Shown piece after piece: positions 34,926 through 48,365 of a stretch of DNA of 64,000 nt; the first letter of the stretch is position 1; each line of letters begins with the position of its first letter. The notes under the pieces are model-generated. The model was not told the origin of the DNA. It ran no database searches and saw only the letters and a list, made by a program, of their open reading frames with translations. The DNA comes from Heterobilharzia americana (Eukaryota > Platyhelminthes > Trematoda > Strigeidida > Schistosomatidae), in assembly GCA_944470555.2 (NCBI GenBank), contig OX104130.1:48393491-48457490 (forward strand). The letters run 5' to 3'. The position numbers and the translations under genes were made by a program.

Positions 34926-37900
34926 ACAAACCCCCAAAATGAATAAAATTAATTAATTATTGGTGTCATAGCACAATAAAATGTTGCCAGGGCAATTTCA
35001 AAGAAGCTACTATTTCCATTTGCTCAAGAAGGGTTGGTTTGTGGACTTGAATCAAACTGATTTTTGTGACTACAAACAGGTTCTTATTCCGCTATCTACT
35101 GACTACTGTAAAAGAGATTATAGATTCTGTATCACGCTTGTAATCTAGATATTTGGTAATAGGACTTTCCACAATATTCACTGAAAGTCAGTAAAAACCA
35201 GAAGTACCCTATGAAGGACGTCGTACTGTCATATTCCGAGCAGAATCAACTTAATGTGACACTTTCTGTGGTACAATTACTGAGCTGAGTGTTACCATGA
35301 TGCTTTTCTTTCGGTGTCAGAATTTAGAATTGCAATATATAAATGCTTCTGATTATGTAGAAGCTCGGTGATCACTCATTGAATTTCAACCACACAGGAA
35401 AGACAATGCTTATGACTTAAAAATTCCCTGGCTTTTAATAGGAACTCAAAAAGTGACCGGCCTTACCAGCCGAGTATCATTGTCTACATAATAAATAGGT
35501 TCGATTTTAGTGAGCAATGAAATCCTTAAAGTATGTGAATGATAAATCTTATTAACTCGTAATGTAACAATCTAATACTTTTAGTTGTCAAACTTAGGTT
35601 TGAACTTCAGTTAAGCTACCAGTATGAATACATTTGCATCTAACTAACAAGTTTCTAATAAATAAAAATTTTCTTCTGATTTCAATAAATACTATTAACT
35701 TAGGTTTATATTCTCATCTCCAACACTGTTGGAATCATCCTATTTCTTCTCTGTTCATGCCGGAAAGGATTTTAGACTTAAATAAATTTTTCACATAAAA
35801 TTCAAATTTACAGTGACTTGGATTGAAAATAAAAATAATACCAACTCGGAGTGGGAAAGCACCTATGTAGGTCATAATATTCATGATAATAGTACATTTT
35901 TTGGCAAACGAACTAAACCGTTACAGTTACAATGTAGATATAATTGAATGACTGGGAAAATGTAGTTTGATAGACATTTAATAAGTGGATAAGGTCAACA
36001 TGAAGCAAAAATCTATCCACACAGGTAGAAAAGAAAACAACGATGAATGGTTTTGTTTCCCACTAATTAATTCACACTGTCGATAAAAGTAAACTAAATA
36101 CATGAAACGGCAAATTTATGGATGTGTATACGGGATGAGTGGAGAAATTTGACTTAATGACATAGATTGCATTTTGTCCCAATGTGGGATCGTTTTTGTT
36201 CATCTCTAAAAGTGATTAATTCTTATAACACTTGGAAAATTCACCCTGTCTTTTAAAGACAAACTAATGCATATCAACCAGTGTTTCAAATCTCGTCAGT
36301 GCAAAATATCATATTTTAAAAATACTGGCGATCTTTTTAGAATGCCCAGCTGACGTACACGCTTCGTAACCCCTTATATATATGTAACGGTCTAAAGTGG
36401 TGACGGAGTTTGACATCCAGACAACTTCGACCAGAAAGGAGATGCACAGCGTTTAGTCCTCTGAATAAAAGCATCCGGTGGAAAATATTATGTTAAAATG
36501 AATAAGTAGACAGACAAAAAACGAATCAAGACTGCAGAAAACTTTTAATGTTTTCTCATCTTTGCTAGTAATTGCAAAGTAACTCCAGTTTAAGGTCCCT
36601 ACATTGTACTCTAGGCAGTTACCATTGATTAGATTTTATTCTGAATGCTAAAAGATGAAAGCTTTTCTTTTTACAAGGACTGACTGCTTTCCGAAACAAA
36701 GCATACTTTAGTGAGCTTTTTATCTAGGTCTTTTGGTATCTAGCTTAAGAATAAAATGTTCTGTAATAAGAGACAGACTTCCTTACATAGAACTTAAGAA
36801 GTACGGCGGTACCCACATGACCCTTCAAATGATATTGATGGTTGCTGCATATACAAGTAGGTAGCGGAATCTATATGTTGGTATTGTGAGACTGTGTTGA
36901 CTGGTGAGATAAAATATCCTGTCATCATACAAAAGACCACCACTTGTTGAATACCGTCTGTGTGAAAACACATCTCGTATCCAAGATGCAACTATAATGT
37001 ATGTGAATAATTTGTGACAAATTAATCTATACTACTGTACTTTCTCTCATGGTTACCATGTGCGTTTCTTTTTCTTTTTCCCATTCATTTAAGGGTTAAT
37101 TAGCTAGCGGTTTACTTCTCAATTCTCTCAAACCTATAATGGGATCACAAATACAAAAAACGTTTTGATGCACCACTCATTAGTAAATGGAAAAATACTT
37201 CTTTTAGGATTCATGTGAATTCCGTACTACACAATCTGGTCTCCAGATGGTAAACGATGTAGATATCAAGTCTTTAGGTCTGATTGAAATTCGCAGTCTA
37301 ACGTTTTAGCTAAGGGACATGAAAAGGAAGTACATTGCAATTTTTACGAGACATAGTCAACAAGTAGTCAGTGACTTAAGTTTCATGTTTGTTCTTATTC
37401 CCTAAGGAGTTAAATTTTCATCCTTGAAGAAACTTGAGTTCAAACTGACTCCTTACTCCTTACTTTTACAAAAATATTCATTCACTTAAATATACTGAAG
37501 GGAGTTTTTCATCATGAAATATGTTTAGATATTGATATTCTTACTCATTCAAAGCTGGAGTGATTCATACCACCAGTTTACTGGAAGTTATTAGGGTGCG
37601 TTTGTTGTCATTTTTATCAGTTTTATGAGTCATTTGGACTTACTTGAGCTGTGATTTCTGATGTTTGAAAAATTAAGCTTTGAGTAAACTGAATAAGTCA
37701 GAAAAAGTGTATTAGTATTCAAAAAGCACTGGAACTATTGTGGTAAGCAGTTTAAGCTCAGAATTAGGAAGTTCACTTCATAAAGTTGCTTTGATAATAA
37801 CCATTAGATTGACATTGACATTTCTGACAAAATTAAATTTCATCTCATTTCGTAGAAATCACCATGTCAAATGACAAAGATTGGTTTTAGAGTCACCCAA

Positions 37901-38288
37901 ATTAGGCACAAAACCACTAATCTGACTTAAGAAAATCTATTTTGCCAGTTGAATAGTGAAGTCTGATAACTTATTTTAGCCAAAATATGTCCAGTTTCAC
38001 AAACTATGCAACAAGATTTACATGAGATCAAAACCATATTTGTCACTGAAATCAGTCATTGTAATTGAGCATCCTTCAGCTGAAAATAACGACTTACAGG
38101 TTTCATTTCTTCTACAAACTGGCTTTCTTTCAATCTCAACCATCATGTTACATTAGGATTCCTCGATACAGTCAAATGGGATAATTAGGAAACATACATT
38201 CATGTATTAATAAAACTTAAATGAAGCAATTACTTTTGTTTATCTTTAAATTAACAAAAGTCGTTGAATTTTTTATATTATTATTCAG

Positions 38289-38398
38289 GTCTTCATACTG
38301 GTCCAGCTGTTGCTGGTGTCGTTGGTGTAAAAATGCCACGCTACTGTTTATTTGGTAGTACAGTCACAACATCTGAAATAATGGAACAGACAAGTTCA
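38289..38398 (+). CDS. sGC exon 8 of window: catalytic, N-x3-R motif lost
   Basis: Acceptor ttattattcag, donor gtaagt. It completes a Gly codon, then reads [20 protein letters not shown], and ends at MEQTSS in phase 0. The Cys of RYCLFG, which helps select guanine, is present. The next stretch in active cyclases is G-D-T-V-N-T-A-S-R-M-E-S; here it is [12 protein letters not shown]. The Asn and Arg that bind the ribose and stabilise the transition state are Thr and Ile. Vertebrate sGC alpha also has Thr at the Asn position and relies on beta for these residues. I infer that this subunit needs a partner supplying Asn and Arg. Confidence 0.94.
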
Positions 38399-41300
38399 GT
38401 AAGTATCTATTGCTAGGAGCAGATTATATGAAATTTATTCACTCGATGTAAACATGTAGCAGCTGTACATTTTATTGAATATCGAATGCTATCTAACTTT
38501 TGAATATTTCCTTGCAATAATTTCAAATAACCAGTGGCTTTCGTTCTCATATTATTTCACATAAGATTAAATACGTATTTGTATTTTGCCTGGCACCTAA
38601 CACACCGCTGCAATTTTGTTTGTTCGCTTACTGAACGACAGAATCCAGCGGATCCCTTGACCTCAGAAGGATGTCCAATAATTGGATATGCCTGGTGAAG
38701 TTTACTCCTGATCAATTCTAAATGAAAATTTATGTCAACCATTATTTTATTTATTTATTTATTTATTAGGTGTATATCTTGTTTATACTCTTATTTAAGT
38801 GACTTTCGATATCAACCAGAAAATGCCGTCTAGACGTAAAAGTCATCAAAGTGGACTTTTTAATTTCACAAAATAATAAATCGATGTAAAACCTAGCAAG
38901 GTATTGGATGATGGTTACAAATGAAATGAAAACTTAAATCATAGTAGGATCAAAAGCAACAACGGGTTAACAGCTAAGCTACTGGACATGTCTGCTGACC
39001 AAGACTTAAATTAACTTTAATCACTGAGGATTTCGCTCATCTTTCATATCATTCATGATATGGATACATGATAAGTAACTGTCTGTTTATCATAATCATC
39101 TCAGCCGACTGGCCAGGTGTTCTCATTCCAAATTTAAAGTAGCTGAATAAGAGCAGGGGAGGTAAGGTTGATTATTTACGAGACTGTATGAGATAGGTAC
39201 GGTTTGGTGAGCTGGTGTTTTTGAATGAGGAAGACTTTGAATTCGAAAGACCGTCAATTATCTAAACTGAGCTAGTAAAACACTGGCATTTGTAACCCAG
39301 TGATTCCACTTCAGTCGTAAACCATTTATTCCTACAACGTCCTTCTTTCATTATTTCCTCATCAGTTTAAGAATAAGTCGAATAATATTTCGCTCTGTTA
39401 GATAGCGCCTTTGACAGAAACAAATGCCACTTGCTTAAGTTCAGCATACATACAGGATTATATAGCTCTTCGTTTTCTGTTACGAAAATTATATGGTACG
39501 AGAAACTGGATTTTCCCGACATCGGAACACAGTATTCAATTTCTTAGGCTGTACATGTCAGATGTCGTATAATCCCTGATTCAAAATTGTAATATTATTA
39601 GGGAAGTTTTAGATTTTTAGTTTCAACCTGACAAAAGAACATACTGACCGTTTATCATGAAACAAAACTATTAGATATTACTCTTTGATTGGTAATGACC
39701 ATTTGGCTACTATAGGTTTCATATGGAAATGACTTTCAAAATGAATCAACGTCTAAGCTAAATATGCATTTATATTCAGCTAATTTCACAAAAACTATGG
39801 TGACAGTACATAAGTAGGACATTTTTTTCTGTTGTAGTACGCCAAGTAGTATACTTCGTAAGAAATAATACATCTGGTATACCTTCGACTTTATGTATAT
39901 GCTTGTTTAACTTTTATGGTTAGGGGGGATGTACTGGCTTAGACAAATCCATTTGTAAATACAGATATGTCTTAAAGACAGTAAAGTTTGGTAAGTTTCA
40001 TTTGTATGCTTGCGTAATCCAACTGTAGCAAATAAATTTAAGCTGAATTTCAGAAGTACAACACAAATGTTATTTTTATTTGCCAGACTTAATGAAGTTA
40101 GTTAGTTTCAAAGTGGTATTCAGTATGCTAAGGCACCATTTATAAAAAAACGGAAACCATACATACCATTGGTGATTTTTGTTGTTCTTAGGCTTCTCAG
40201 AAGTTCAAATTTTCGAATGTATAGAAGTAACCACTGTTGTCATTTCCCCCATGGTTATTCATGGAATGAGGCATAGGTTTTCATCCAGGCTGGTTTTCTT
40301 CAGTTTATGTACATACAAGTCAGTTTTGAAAATCACTGGAAATTCATACCCAACTTATACAGTTAAAAAAAAGGTAGTTGAAATGCCTTGGTAGCTTGAT
40401 TTTCGAAGCAACAACTACTGGATTTGATTGTAGGTGGGAATGGCAGCACACTGAGATGCAAGTACAACGAACTGAAGAGGCTCCATATAACGGGAAACGA
40501 GATAGAAATTTCTCTGTTCGCTGCTATCAGATGAATATCAAGATTTAGTAGAAAGCAATATACAGGTCATTTTGGATGAATTGTGGATCCAACTGTATCA
40601 ACAATTGAGTCAGCTTGTTAGGATCCGGTGTTTCAGCGGTATAAGAGGTTGAATTAAAACTTGAAGGAATTCCCTCAAATTTGATTCTACTGTTTCATTT
40701 TAGTCAACGTTCCTAAGTTCCATTTCATCACTTTTCTAGTAAAACAAAAGCAAATTTGAAGTGTGATAAACGTTGGTTAATGGACTACTTGACATGAATT
40801 TCGGGTTGAAAATGCAGGAGTTCACACATACTTTCGAGAGTATGATGGTAGACTACAAGAATAAAGTTTGAAATGGTAGATAATATTTGTAGCCCAGGTG
40901 GACGATCTAGAAAGATAATGAAGGCTTCACAATTAAACCGCCCAGATCGAAGAACGCAACACAGCCAAGAAAACAAACTTTGGAATAGTGGGCAGATAAA
41001 GAAAATAAGAGATAGGATTGAGACGGTAAGATCTTGTAAATATCGAACCCAGTGAAGAATGATTGCATTTGCACAAGTTGAATTGATTTAAGTCATAATA
41101 TCCCTGATCATTAATGTCTATTGTTATTTAGAGAATAATGAAAAAACAGGATTTTCACTATCGAGGTTATCGTGTGTTTTTTCTTCGCTGCATTTTATTC
41201 GCCTTCAATTATGTGACGTTGACGGTTGATGCTGAAGAGACCTACACATCCTGAAACTATTGCAATTATCACAGGTTTATTGTGACATCAAGTCATGGAT

Positions 41301-42391
41301 TTATTCCAAAAAATTCTTTATTGGACTTTAGCATGAAACATACTTTAGTATCATCAGTGGTCAAACATCTGTCGACATTCTGAAGAGCTCTATAGACTTG
41401 AAATGAAAACTTTCATAGCATGTACTTGCTGTTTGTTAGGTGTGTGGAGGCTTTACTGGACTTAATCAGTGACCACTTAGGTCGATTTTTGTGATACACG
41501 TATTTTCAGCACCCAGCCCTATAACAGCTACGTAACAACCTGGAAGAAAGAAACTGTCGGTAAACTAACTCACCGTTAGCAAACTAAGCATATATGAGGA
41601 ACATTAAGAAAGCAGACTTTATTGTCTGGTAAGTCACAAACTACAAATAACAATCAGACTTTCAATTGTGCTATAAAAGCATTTATGACCTTCTTCTCTT
41701 TCATCCTTGAAATAAACGACGCTGATTACGGAATGATAAAAGGAAAGTCCTGAAGAAGTAGAGGTTACCCTAAAAAGACAAGGCTTATTATAAATAATAA
41801 AGAAATTGTGCATTCCTGACGACCACTGTTGAGGGAAGTTAACCTTTAATAACCACTCAAGTGTAAATACAAGTAATGAGATGGAAGGAAAGTCATTACA
41901 CACTTCCGTGTTTTTTATTCAGCAATAAATATCATCAAATGATCTCTCTATCTATGCATTTAAATACAGTCATAATGTGACAGTCAAAAGAGCAGCTTTT
42001 CATACATGAGGAGGTTAGTGGTTTATTTTATCAAGGCCCTATATATCTCACCTGAAGTTCACTTTGTTTCCTCACGCCAAAAAGTATTCAGATGATCGTC
42101 CATCTTCTTGTTTGGTAAAGCATAAATATTCACGTTTATTAAAATCCAGCATAATCAACTCATATGACTAGCCCAATAAATGTCTGAGTTAATTTGTAAC
42201 ATTATTTGGGAAATCGTTTCTCGCAACCAATGATAATTCATCATCATCTTCAAATTTGACCGGAATTATTTCTTCGAAATGTATTATTTGAAAATATCAG
42301 TTGCTATAACGAATGTGGGATCTGTGGGATTTGCTGTCCTCATAAGAGTGACCTAAATAACCTCGCCTAGGTAACTAGTATACTAGATACT
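38399..42391 (+). other. Intron 8, part before the second RTE copy
   Basis: Starts gtaagtatc. AT-rich, with a short tttatttatttatt run at about 38745-38765. No supported gene; the open stretches at 40179-40394, 40785-40976 and 41634-41903 show no family signature. Confidence 0.7.
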
Positions 42392-45222
42392 AGCCGGTAC
42401 TAAGCCCGGATATGGAGCTAACAACCCTACACCGTAAAACCAATAGAATCACTAAACAAACTTCAAAGCACAAAGAAAATGTAAAACATAAAATTAAACT
42501 TATTCCTCACTGGAATCGGAGAGACGAAATGACGCCGGTTGGTGAAAGCCTTCGGGAAGCCAGTCGGCCTATGTGTCTTCTCTCGATGAAAGCCAAAGTA
42601 AGCATGGGCATATGGAATGTCAGCGGGATGTTTGAAGCCGGACGGCTGGAATCTGCGAGGAATATGCTGATTGAATGGAAGTGGACACTCCAAACTGTCA
42701 ACTAGAGAGTCAATGATCTAACCAACTCCAATATTGTCACCCAGACGACAGCCACGAACCAGCACACTGAGTTTTCGAGTGGCTATCGTGATATCCCCAA
42801 CAGCATTGAGGGCTCTCATGCAGTGGGAACCAATCTACGCCTGCAGCATCAGCATCATGACAGCAAGATGGATTCAACTCGAAAGGAAGGAAAGTCAAAA
42901 TCATACAATGCTATGTACCTACAGATAATAAAGGTTGGAAGAAGAAGGGAGAATTCTACAGACAACTGCGATCAGCAATGAGTGGACAAGGCCTGAGCCC
43001 AGTTGGCAACATCAAAATCCTAATGGGTGACATGAATAACAAACTAGGAGCGGACAACACGAGAAGAGAAGTCATCATTGGTCGAGAGTCACTCGGTGAA
43101 ATGATGAATGAGAATGGAGAACTGTTTGCAGACTTCTGCGCATTCAACGATTTGCTGATTGGAGTCAGGCAGTGTGTACAAACAAACACAAGAATATTCA
43201 CAGGGCAGCAACATCGATTCGATTTCACCATTCACCAGATGGACACACTACACTAAAGATCACATCGACTTCATCTCAATGTGGAGAAAGTGTAGACGCA
43301 GTCTACTGAACACAAGATCACGTCACAGGTCACAGGTCACGAAGAGGAGCAGATGTAGGTTCCCACCGATCACTATCTAGTGCGAGGAACCTACTTGGAA
43401 ATCAATCAAGTTGAAAGCCCTCAAGGGGACTGGTGATGATAGACCAGAGTTGAAGTTGAACACCCAGAAAGCAAACATGAATGACGAGACTACAAAGGAC
43501 ATCTTCACATCAGTCAACCATCAGGAAGAAATGTGAGACACTAAGCAGTGTTCCTGAAGAAACATGAGTGGAAGAACAGTGGAACTTCTTGAAAGAGATG
43601 TGCAAGGAGACCTACATAATTGCATTAAGAAGTAAGAAGAATGAAGATGGGGAATGGATCTCGACGGACACATGGTAGAGGAGAGGAGGTTGGCGACGCA
43701 GAACACAAACTAGTACAAGGATGAACAACGAAAGAGGAACTGAGTACAACGTATAAAGCACTTCACTGGACAAAGAAGTGAAGAAGAGTGCGCACAAAGA
43801 CAGAAGACACTTCTACGACACACCTGCAAGTGCAGCAGAACAGGTTCCAGGTAGGAGAGACAGAGACCTGACAACATTCTATCAAATAACCACCTTACCA
43901 CCTGGGAGGGAAGGGACCAACACATGTGAAATGAATGAAGGATAGTGAAGGAAACTTAGTTACCGCGAAAAGGAGAAACAAAGAAAACGATGAGCTGACC
44001 ACTTCAAAAAAACTCCTGAATCGACCACCATCACCACCATCTGCAACTCGTCCAGAAATACCACCAGCAGCAACTGGCAAGCGCAGAATTACCGGTGAAC
44101 ACAGACCCTCCGACAAAACCAGAGGTCAAGTTCTGGACGTGATAAAGTTGCTGAAATCCGGGAAAGCAACAGGACCAAATGGAATTCCTCTAGAAGCATT
44201 AAAACAAAAGACACAGCAACAACAGCGGACATGCTGACACCACTACTGCAGAAGGAAGGAAGGCACGAAGGAAGGAAGGAAAGGTACCTGCCCATTGATT
44301 GGAGGCAGGACTACCTCGTCAAACGTCCACAAAATAAGGGAGACGTAAGTCATTGCAATAACTGATGCGGAATCATGCTCCACTGCCGTCGAAACCAAGC
44401 AGAATATCAAACCGCATCATCCTGGAGAGACTAAAAGGAAAATGCTGTGAATTCAAAATTACGGCCGAAGAAAAGGCTGGCTGGCTGGCTGGCTGGCCGG
44501 CTTCAGGAAGAACAAATAATTTGCAGATCACATTACAACGCTACGCTACGCACCATCATACAACAGAGCGTAGAATGATAGTCAGCTCTCTACCTCAACT
44601 TCATCGACTTCGAAAGTGCCTTGGATAGCGTCGACCGAGAAGTAATTTGGCAGGCAGCTGCTTTTACACTGTTTTACACGGTTTCAGTGCCACAAACCGT
44701 TATCAAGCTCATTCAACTGGATCGTGCAAGAAACCATGAGGAGCCGTGAGAAGGGGCATATAGGCTGGCTGGCTGGACTGATGAAAAGACCCTAGAATAT
44801 TTGGATTTCGCAGATGATGACTTATATCTAATATCTTGTATCGCACAAACTCGATAATCTGTAGGTGGAAACTGACAAGTTGGCGAAAACGGCGAGGCAG
44901 TGAAAACGGGACTTCAAGTGAACGTAGAGAAGATGGAGGTGATGAAGAAACCCAACCAACAAGAACAACAACAACAACAACAACGAGAAGCACCAATCAC
45001 CATCAACGGGTGAAATCTGAAGGAAGTAGACTCTTTCACCTACCTAGGCAAGACAGTATCGTTTCAACTACAGGGGGCACAGGCACAGATGAGGACGTCA
45101 AAGTCAGGATCGGAAAGGCAACCAGACAGGCCTTCCTTCATGAATCTGCATTGCACTGCACTCAGCATAAAGCGTGAACAAGATGGGATTTTCAGCACTA
45201 ATTCTGTTAAGTCATTGCTGCA
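42392..45222 (+). mobile_element. Dead RTE-type retrotransposon, copy 2, cut at the 3' end
   Basis: Nearly letter-for-letter the same as 27433-30316, with the same frameshifts, stops and GGCT tracts. I noticed only about a dozen small differences, plus two deletions: about 25 bases near 42411-42421 and about 65 bases near 42635-42655. The match to copy 1 becomes poor from about 45195, and RTE-like text (FSTNSVKSLL) fades by 45222. The last 500-600 bases of copy 1, including its A-rich tail, are absent. Endonuclease remnant (MGDMNNKLGADNT) is at about 43025-43064 and reverse transcriptase remnant (KSGKATGPNGIPLEA) at about 44155-44199. Confidence 0.88.
44475..44497. repeat. GGCT tract at the AGFR motif of RTE copy 2
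   Basis: Same position and surroundings as 29603-29625 in copy 1. Confidence 0.9.
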
Positions 45223-45849
45223 TCGCATTCTACCATACCACATAGACTTAGGGTTTCTTCAAGCACTAAATTAACACAGCTATTTCCGTATCGAAAATCT
45301 TCAGAAATCAAGCTTTAATCAAAGTTCCTTGTTTTCTCCCATCATGCTCTCATTTCAATAATTTTAACTTCCGTAATCCACTTACTTTCTAGCTAATGTA
45401 AAATGGATGAGTAATGTTTTATGATGTGGGTAACCAGTAAGGATTAGAAGCCCTCATGCCTCTGTCAGGAGTCGTTTACTCTAGACAATACCAACTGTTC
45501 ATTCTATTACCTTCCAAATTCGCTTCACATTTCTCTGTCAGTAGCTCTACATAGTATGAACTTTGCTTCAAATCGGTCAGTAAGCCTTGAGATGTGAAAC
45601 TGTGTCAACTCAGGTTGTGAAAGTTTTCTGAATTTATGAGATGCATACACAGGATCCAAACCTTGTATTTTATCTAGTCTGTTATAAAAGCAGTAGTAAA
45701 TACCATAAGTGACCCTCAGAAGTGGTTAGCATAATTGAAAAATATATCAATAGATTCTTATAAGCCTAGGGGTGCCCGTGAATATGTTTCAATAGGCTAG
45801 GAGAACACTGAAGAGCAGAAGAAACTGAACTGTACGTTAACGAAGAGTC

Positions 45850-48365
45850 TACGCAATGATTATGATCAGCGGTGGACGATGAATTCTACAAGGAGGGGAA
45901 GGTAGGTGGGTAATATTAGACACTCATTTAGATTTATGAAGGAAACTATTGCATAAAGTTGGTGTTCTTTGCAAAAATAACAGAAAAAGAAGAGACTGTG
46001 TTTAACTCGTAGGGAACATAACTTGAGTTGTGGGCAGAACTCTTTGAGGAGCAGTTCGCTTTCCTCCCGGTTACTCTTCGGTTGACCACTATCCGTTTGT
46101 ATCCCAAATGGAATATTGAGATAGAGTCCTTGCTTCTTCTAGAGGTTGGTAGGATGATAAAAACTCATAAGAAGAAGAGTTAAAAGCCTCAATTGACTTC
46201 AACCAGCGATATACAATGACCGTTGTTAGAAACTATCGGTTAGGCTAACTGAAATATTAGCAGACGTATGGGAATCGGGTATGATTCCATCTGACTGGTC
46301 TCAATCACTGTTTGTCCCAGTTTTCAAGGAAGGAGAAAATAATGTCTTAGCAACAAAGGAGGGTCCTACATGACCAGCATACTATCTAAAATTCTAGGTT
46401 CAACAGTCGTTGGCCGTTTTGTGGGAGGTTAAAGTGGGGAATAACAAACCTAGTAAAATCAGTAAGGGGGGGGGTTCTAAATCTGGCAATGGGTGTATCA
46501 ACGAGAACTTCACTCTGGAGCATTCCCTGAAAAGTAGTCACGCTTAACAGTATCCGATACCAGCTATATTTCTAAACCTTAAGGTGTCGTTTGGCACCAA
46601 TGGTCGAGAGATTAGTCTACAGTGTGTCTCATTAGAAGGAATGTCTGGCAAGCATATTATACTACAGAAAGTTATATACTTGAACATGGCCAGTCCTACT
46701 ACAGCCAGAGGTGAGGCTTCAGGTGACTTATATACGTAGAATGGCGTCTGTCAAGGATGTCTACTTTCCTCATCTTTTCACTGACTTTTTCACGGACTTG
46801 TTTTTGATCTTTTTCTCCCCTTTTAAGTTTTAGGGAATAATCTTATACTATGAGACTCTAGTTAACCTAAAGTATTAACACAGCGTAGTCCTGTTAAATG
46901 AACACTCTGAAACGGTACACAATCTGCTGGACGAATTGAATGGTAATCTGAAAATGTTTGGGATGCACTTCTCATATTCAAAATGCGAATTGTTGCTTCA
47001 GAACTACTGTGCTTTAATACCGTGACTGGCAATCGGAAGTGAAGTGGCTGAGTTCGTTGACCGTTTTGCTTACTGGGGAAGTTAAATCGGTTTTGATGGG
47101 CCAGTAACCGATGATGTTTCTGCATGGTTGAAAACGTTCAGTTGACTTTTTTCGACTCACATAACTTATCACCCAGCGAGATATCCGACTACTCATTAAG
47201 ACTTGAGTGTACTTTAATGCGGGAATAAACTTGGACACTGTGACAAATTGTAATCCCACTTTAATATTTTCCTTAGATGTATCATTCTGTATTTAGCATT
47301 CGATGTCTTACAAATCAAACTATTCCCCTATGTCTAAATCTGCTTGCCTTGATTTCAACAGGTAAGTTAAAGCACCAGTAGAACTTTACAGTAAACTCTG
47401 CCTTAAAGAAAAAATTCATAGGACAGTCAAGAATTGCCCAGTATCAGGAGTTGTAATAAAGAACTAAAATGTAGGGTGATGCAAATAGTTATTGGAAGGA
47501 ATTATGAACTTCTAGTTAGCTACTGCAAACAGCAAGATTAACTACCCTCAAGTAATCCAAAAATACTCAAACTAAGAAGTTGAACAATTTAATTGAAGAA
47601 AAGTAAGTGATAGACAATGACGACATTGCCAATACCAAACCACTAATGATCAGTAGACCAAATTCGGTTGTCAATCCCTCATGTAGTGTCTTAAGCTCAG
47701 TGGAAGTAAAGGTGTTAGAGGACGGCCTTTACTTCGTTTTACCGGTTAATGTATTCAAACCTGAAGTTGTCATCCTCAAAATCGAATTGGCACAAGTCCA
47801 GTAGATAAAGCGATTGGAGATGAAGTACAAGCACACTAATCACTAACAGTGAAATGATAGAAAACGAAGCCAAACCTGTCGAAACCACAAATATCCAGTA
47901 AATAATACTGTTTCTGTGTGTGACATTTCTAAGAAATAAACTAAAATGGAAGTGGAACGTACTGCGCATCAGGGGTGGAGAGCATGAGAAGGCTTCAGAT
48001 ATTCAACCACTATCACTGTAACATTACCCAAATGTCTTGGAGCTACCACGTTAGGTATAGATGTATGGCCTTAAATAAAGTCAGTTGGGGAGTTGGTGAA
48101 CGCTCATGGACTCAGATGTATGGGGCATTGTTACTAATGCGTAGTCAACATCCATCACGTCACAAAAACTAGTCTGAATAAGATTTATGATGGAAAAATT
48201 CTATAGGAGACGTGATTGAATCATGGTACAAGTCCATGAATTTTCTGAGTTCTGGATTGAGCAGAATACGGCACTCTAGACCCCCTGGTTGGGGTTCACA
48301 TGACAAGAGAAACAGGTAGTTTGAGATTCTAATTGATACAGCTTGAGTCCATCACAGTGATGCAG
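45850..48365 (+). pseudogene. Decayed CR1-type LINE, interrupted
   Basis: Plus-strand remnants in order, in several frames: EILADVWESGMIPSDWSQSL with FVPVFKEG (about 46250-46335), SLEGMSGKHIILQKVIYLNM (about 46628-46690), NGVCQGCLLSS (46741-46773, motif B), LLNEHSETVHNLLDELNGNL and KMFGMHFSYSKCELLLQN (about 46887-47004, after the lost Y-A-D-D), RDIRLLIKT (about 47180-47206), then after a gap MRRLQIFNHYH (47977 on) and YKSMNFLSSGLSRIRHSRPP with GWGSHD (about 48230-48305). This is the wording of schistosome CR1-clade elements such as SR1. Many stops show that it is old. Confidence 0.82.
47262..47945. other. Unidentified insert inside the CR1 remnant
   Basis: CR1 text stops after RDIRLLIKT…VYFNAGI near 47225 and resumes with RRLQIF at about 47977, where only a few dozen codons should lie between. 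The roughly 680 bases between are AT-rich, without an open frame, terminal repeats or tRNA-like head that I could see. Edges are approximate. Confidence 0.5.

Larger units (their letters stand above)
34248..38288 (+). other. Intron 7
   Basis: From gtaagtaag to attattcag. Apart from the SINE at 34785-34925 I see only AT-rich sequence; open stretches such as 36794-36991 (minus) have no signature. Confidence 0.7.
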
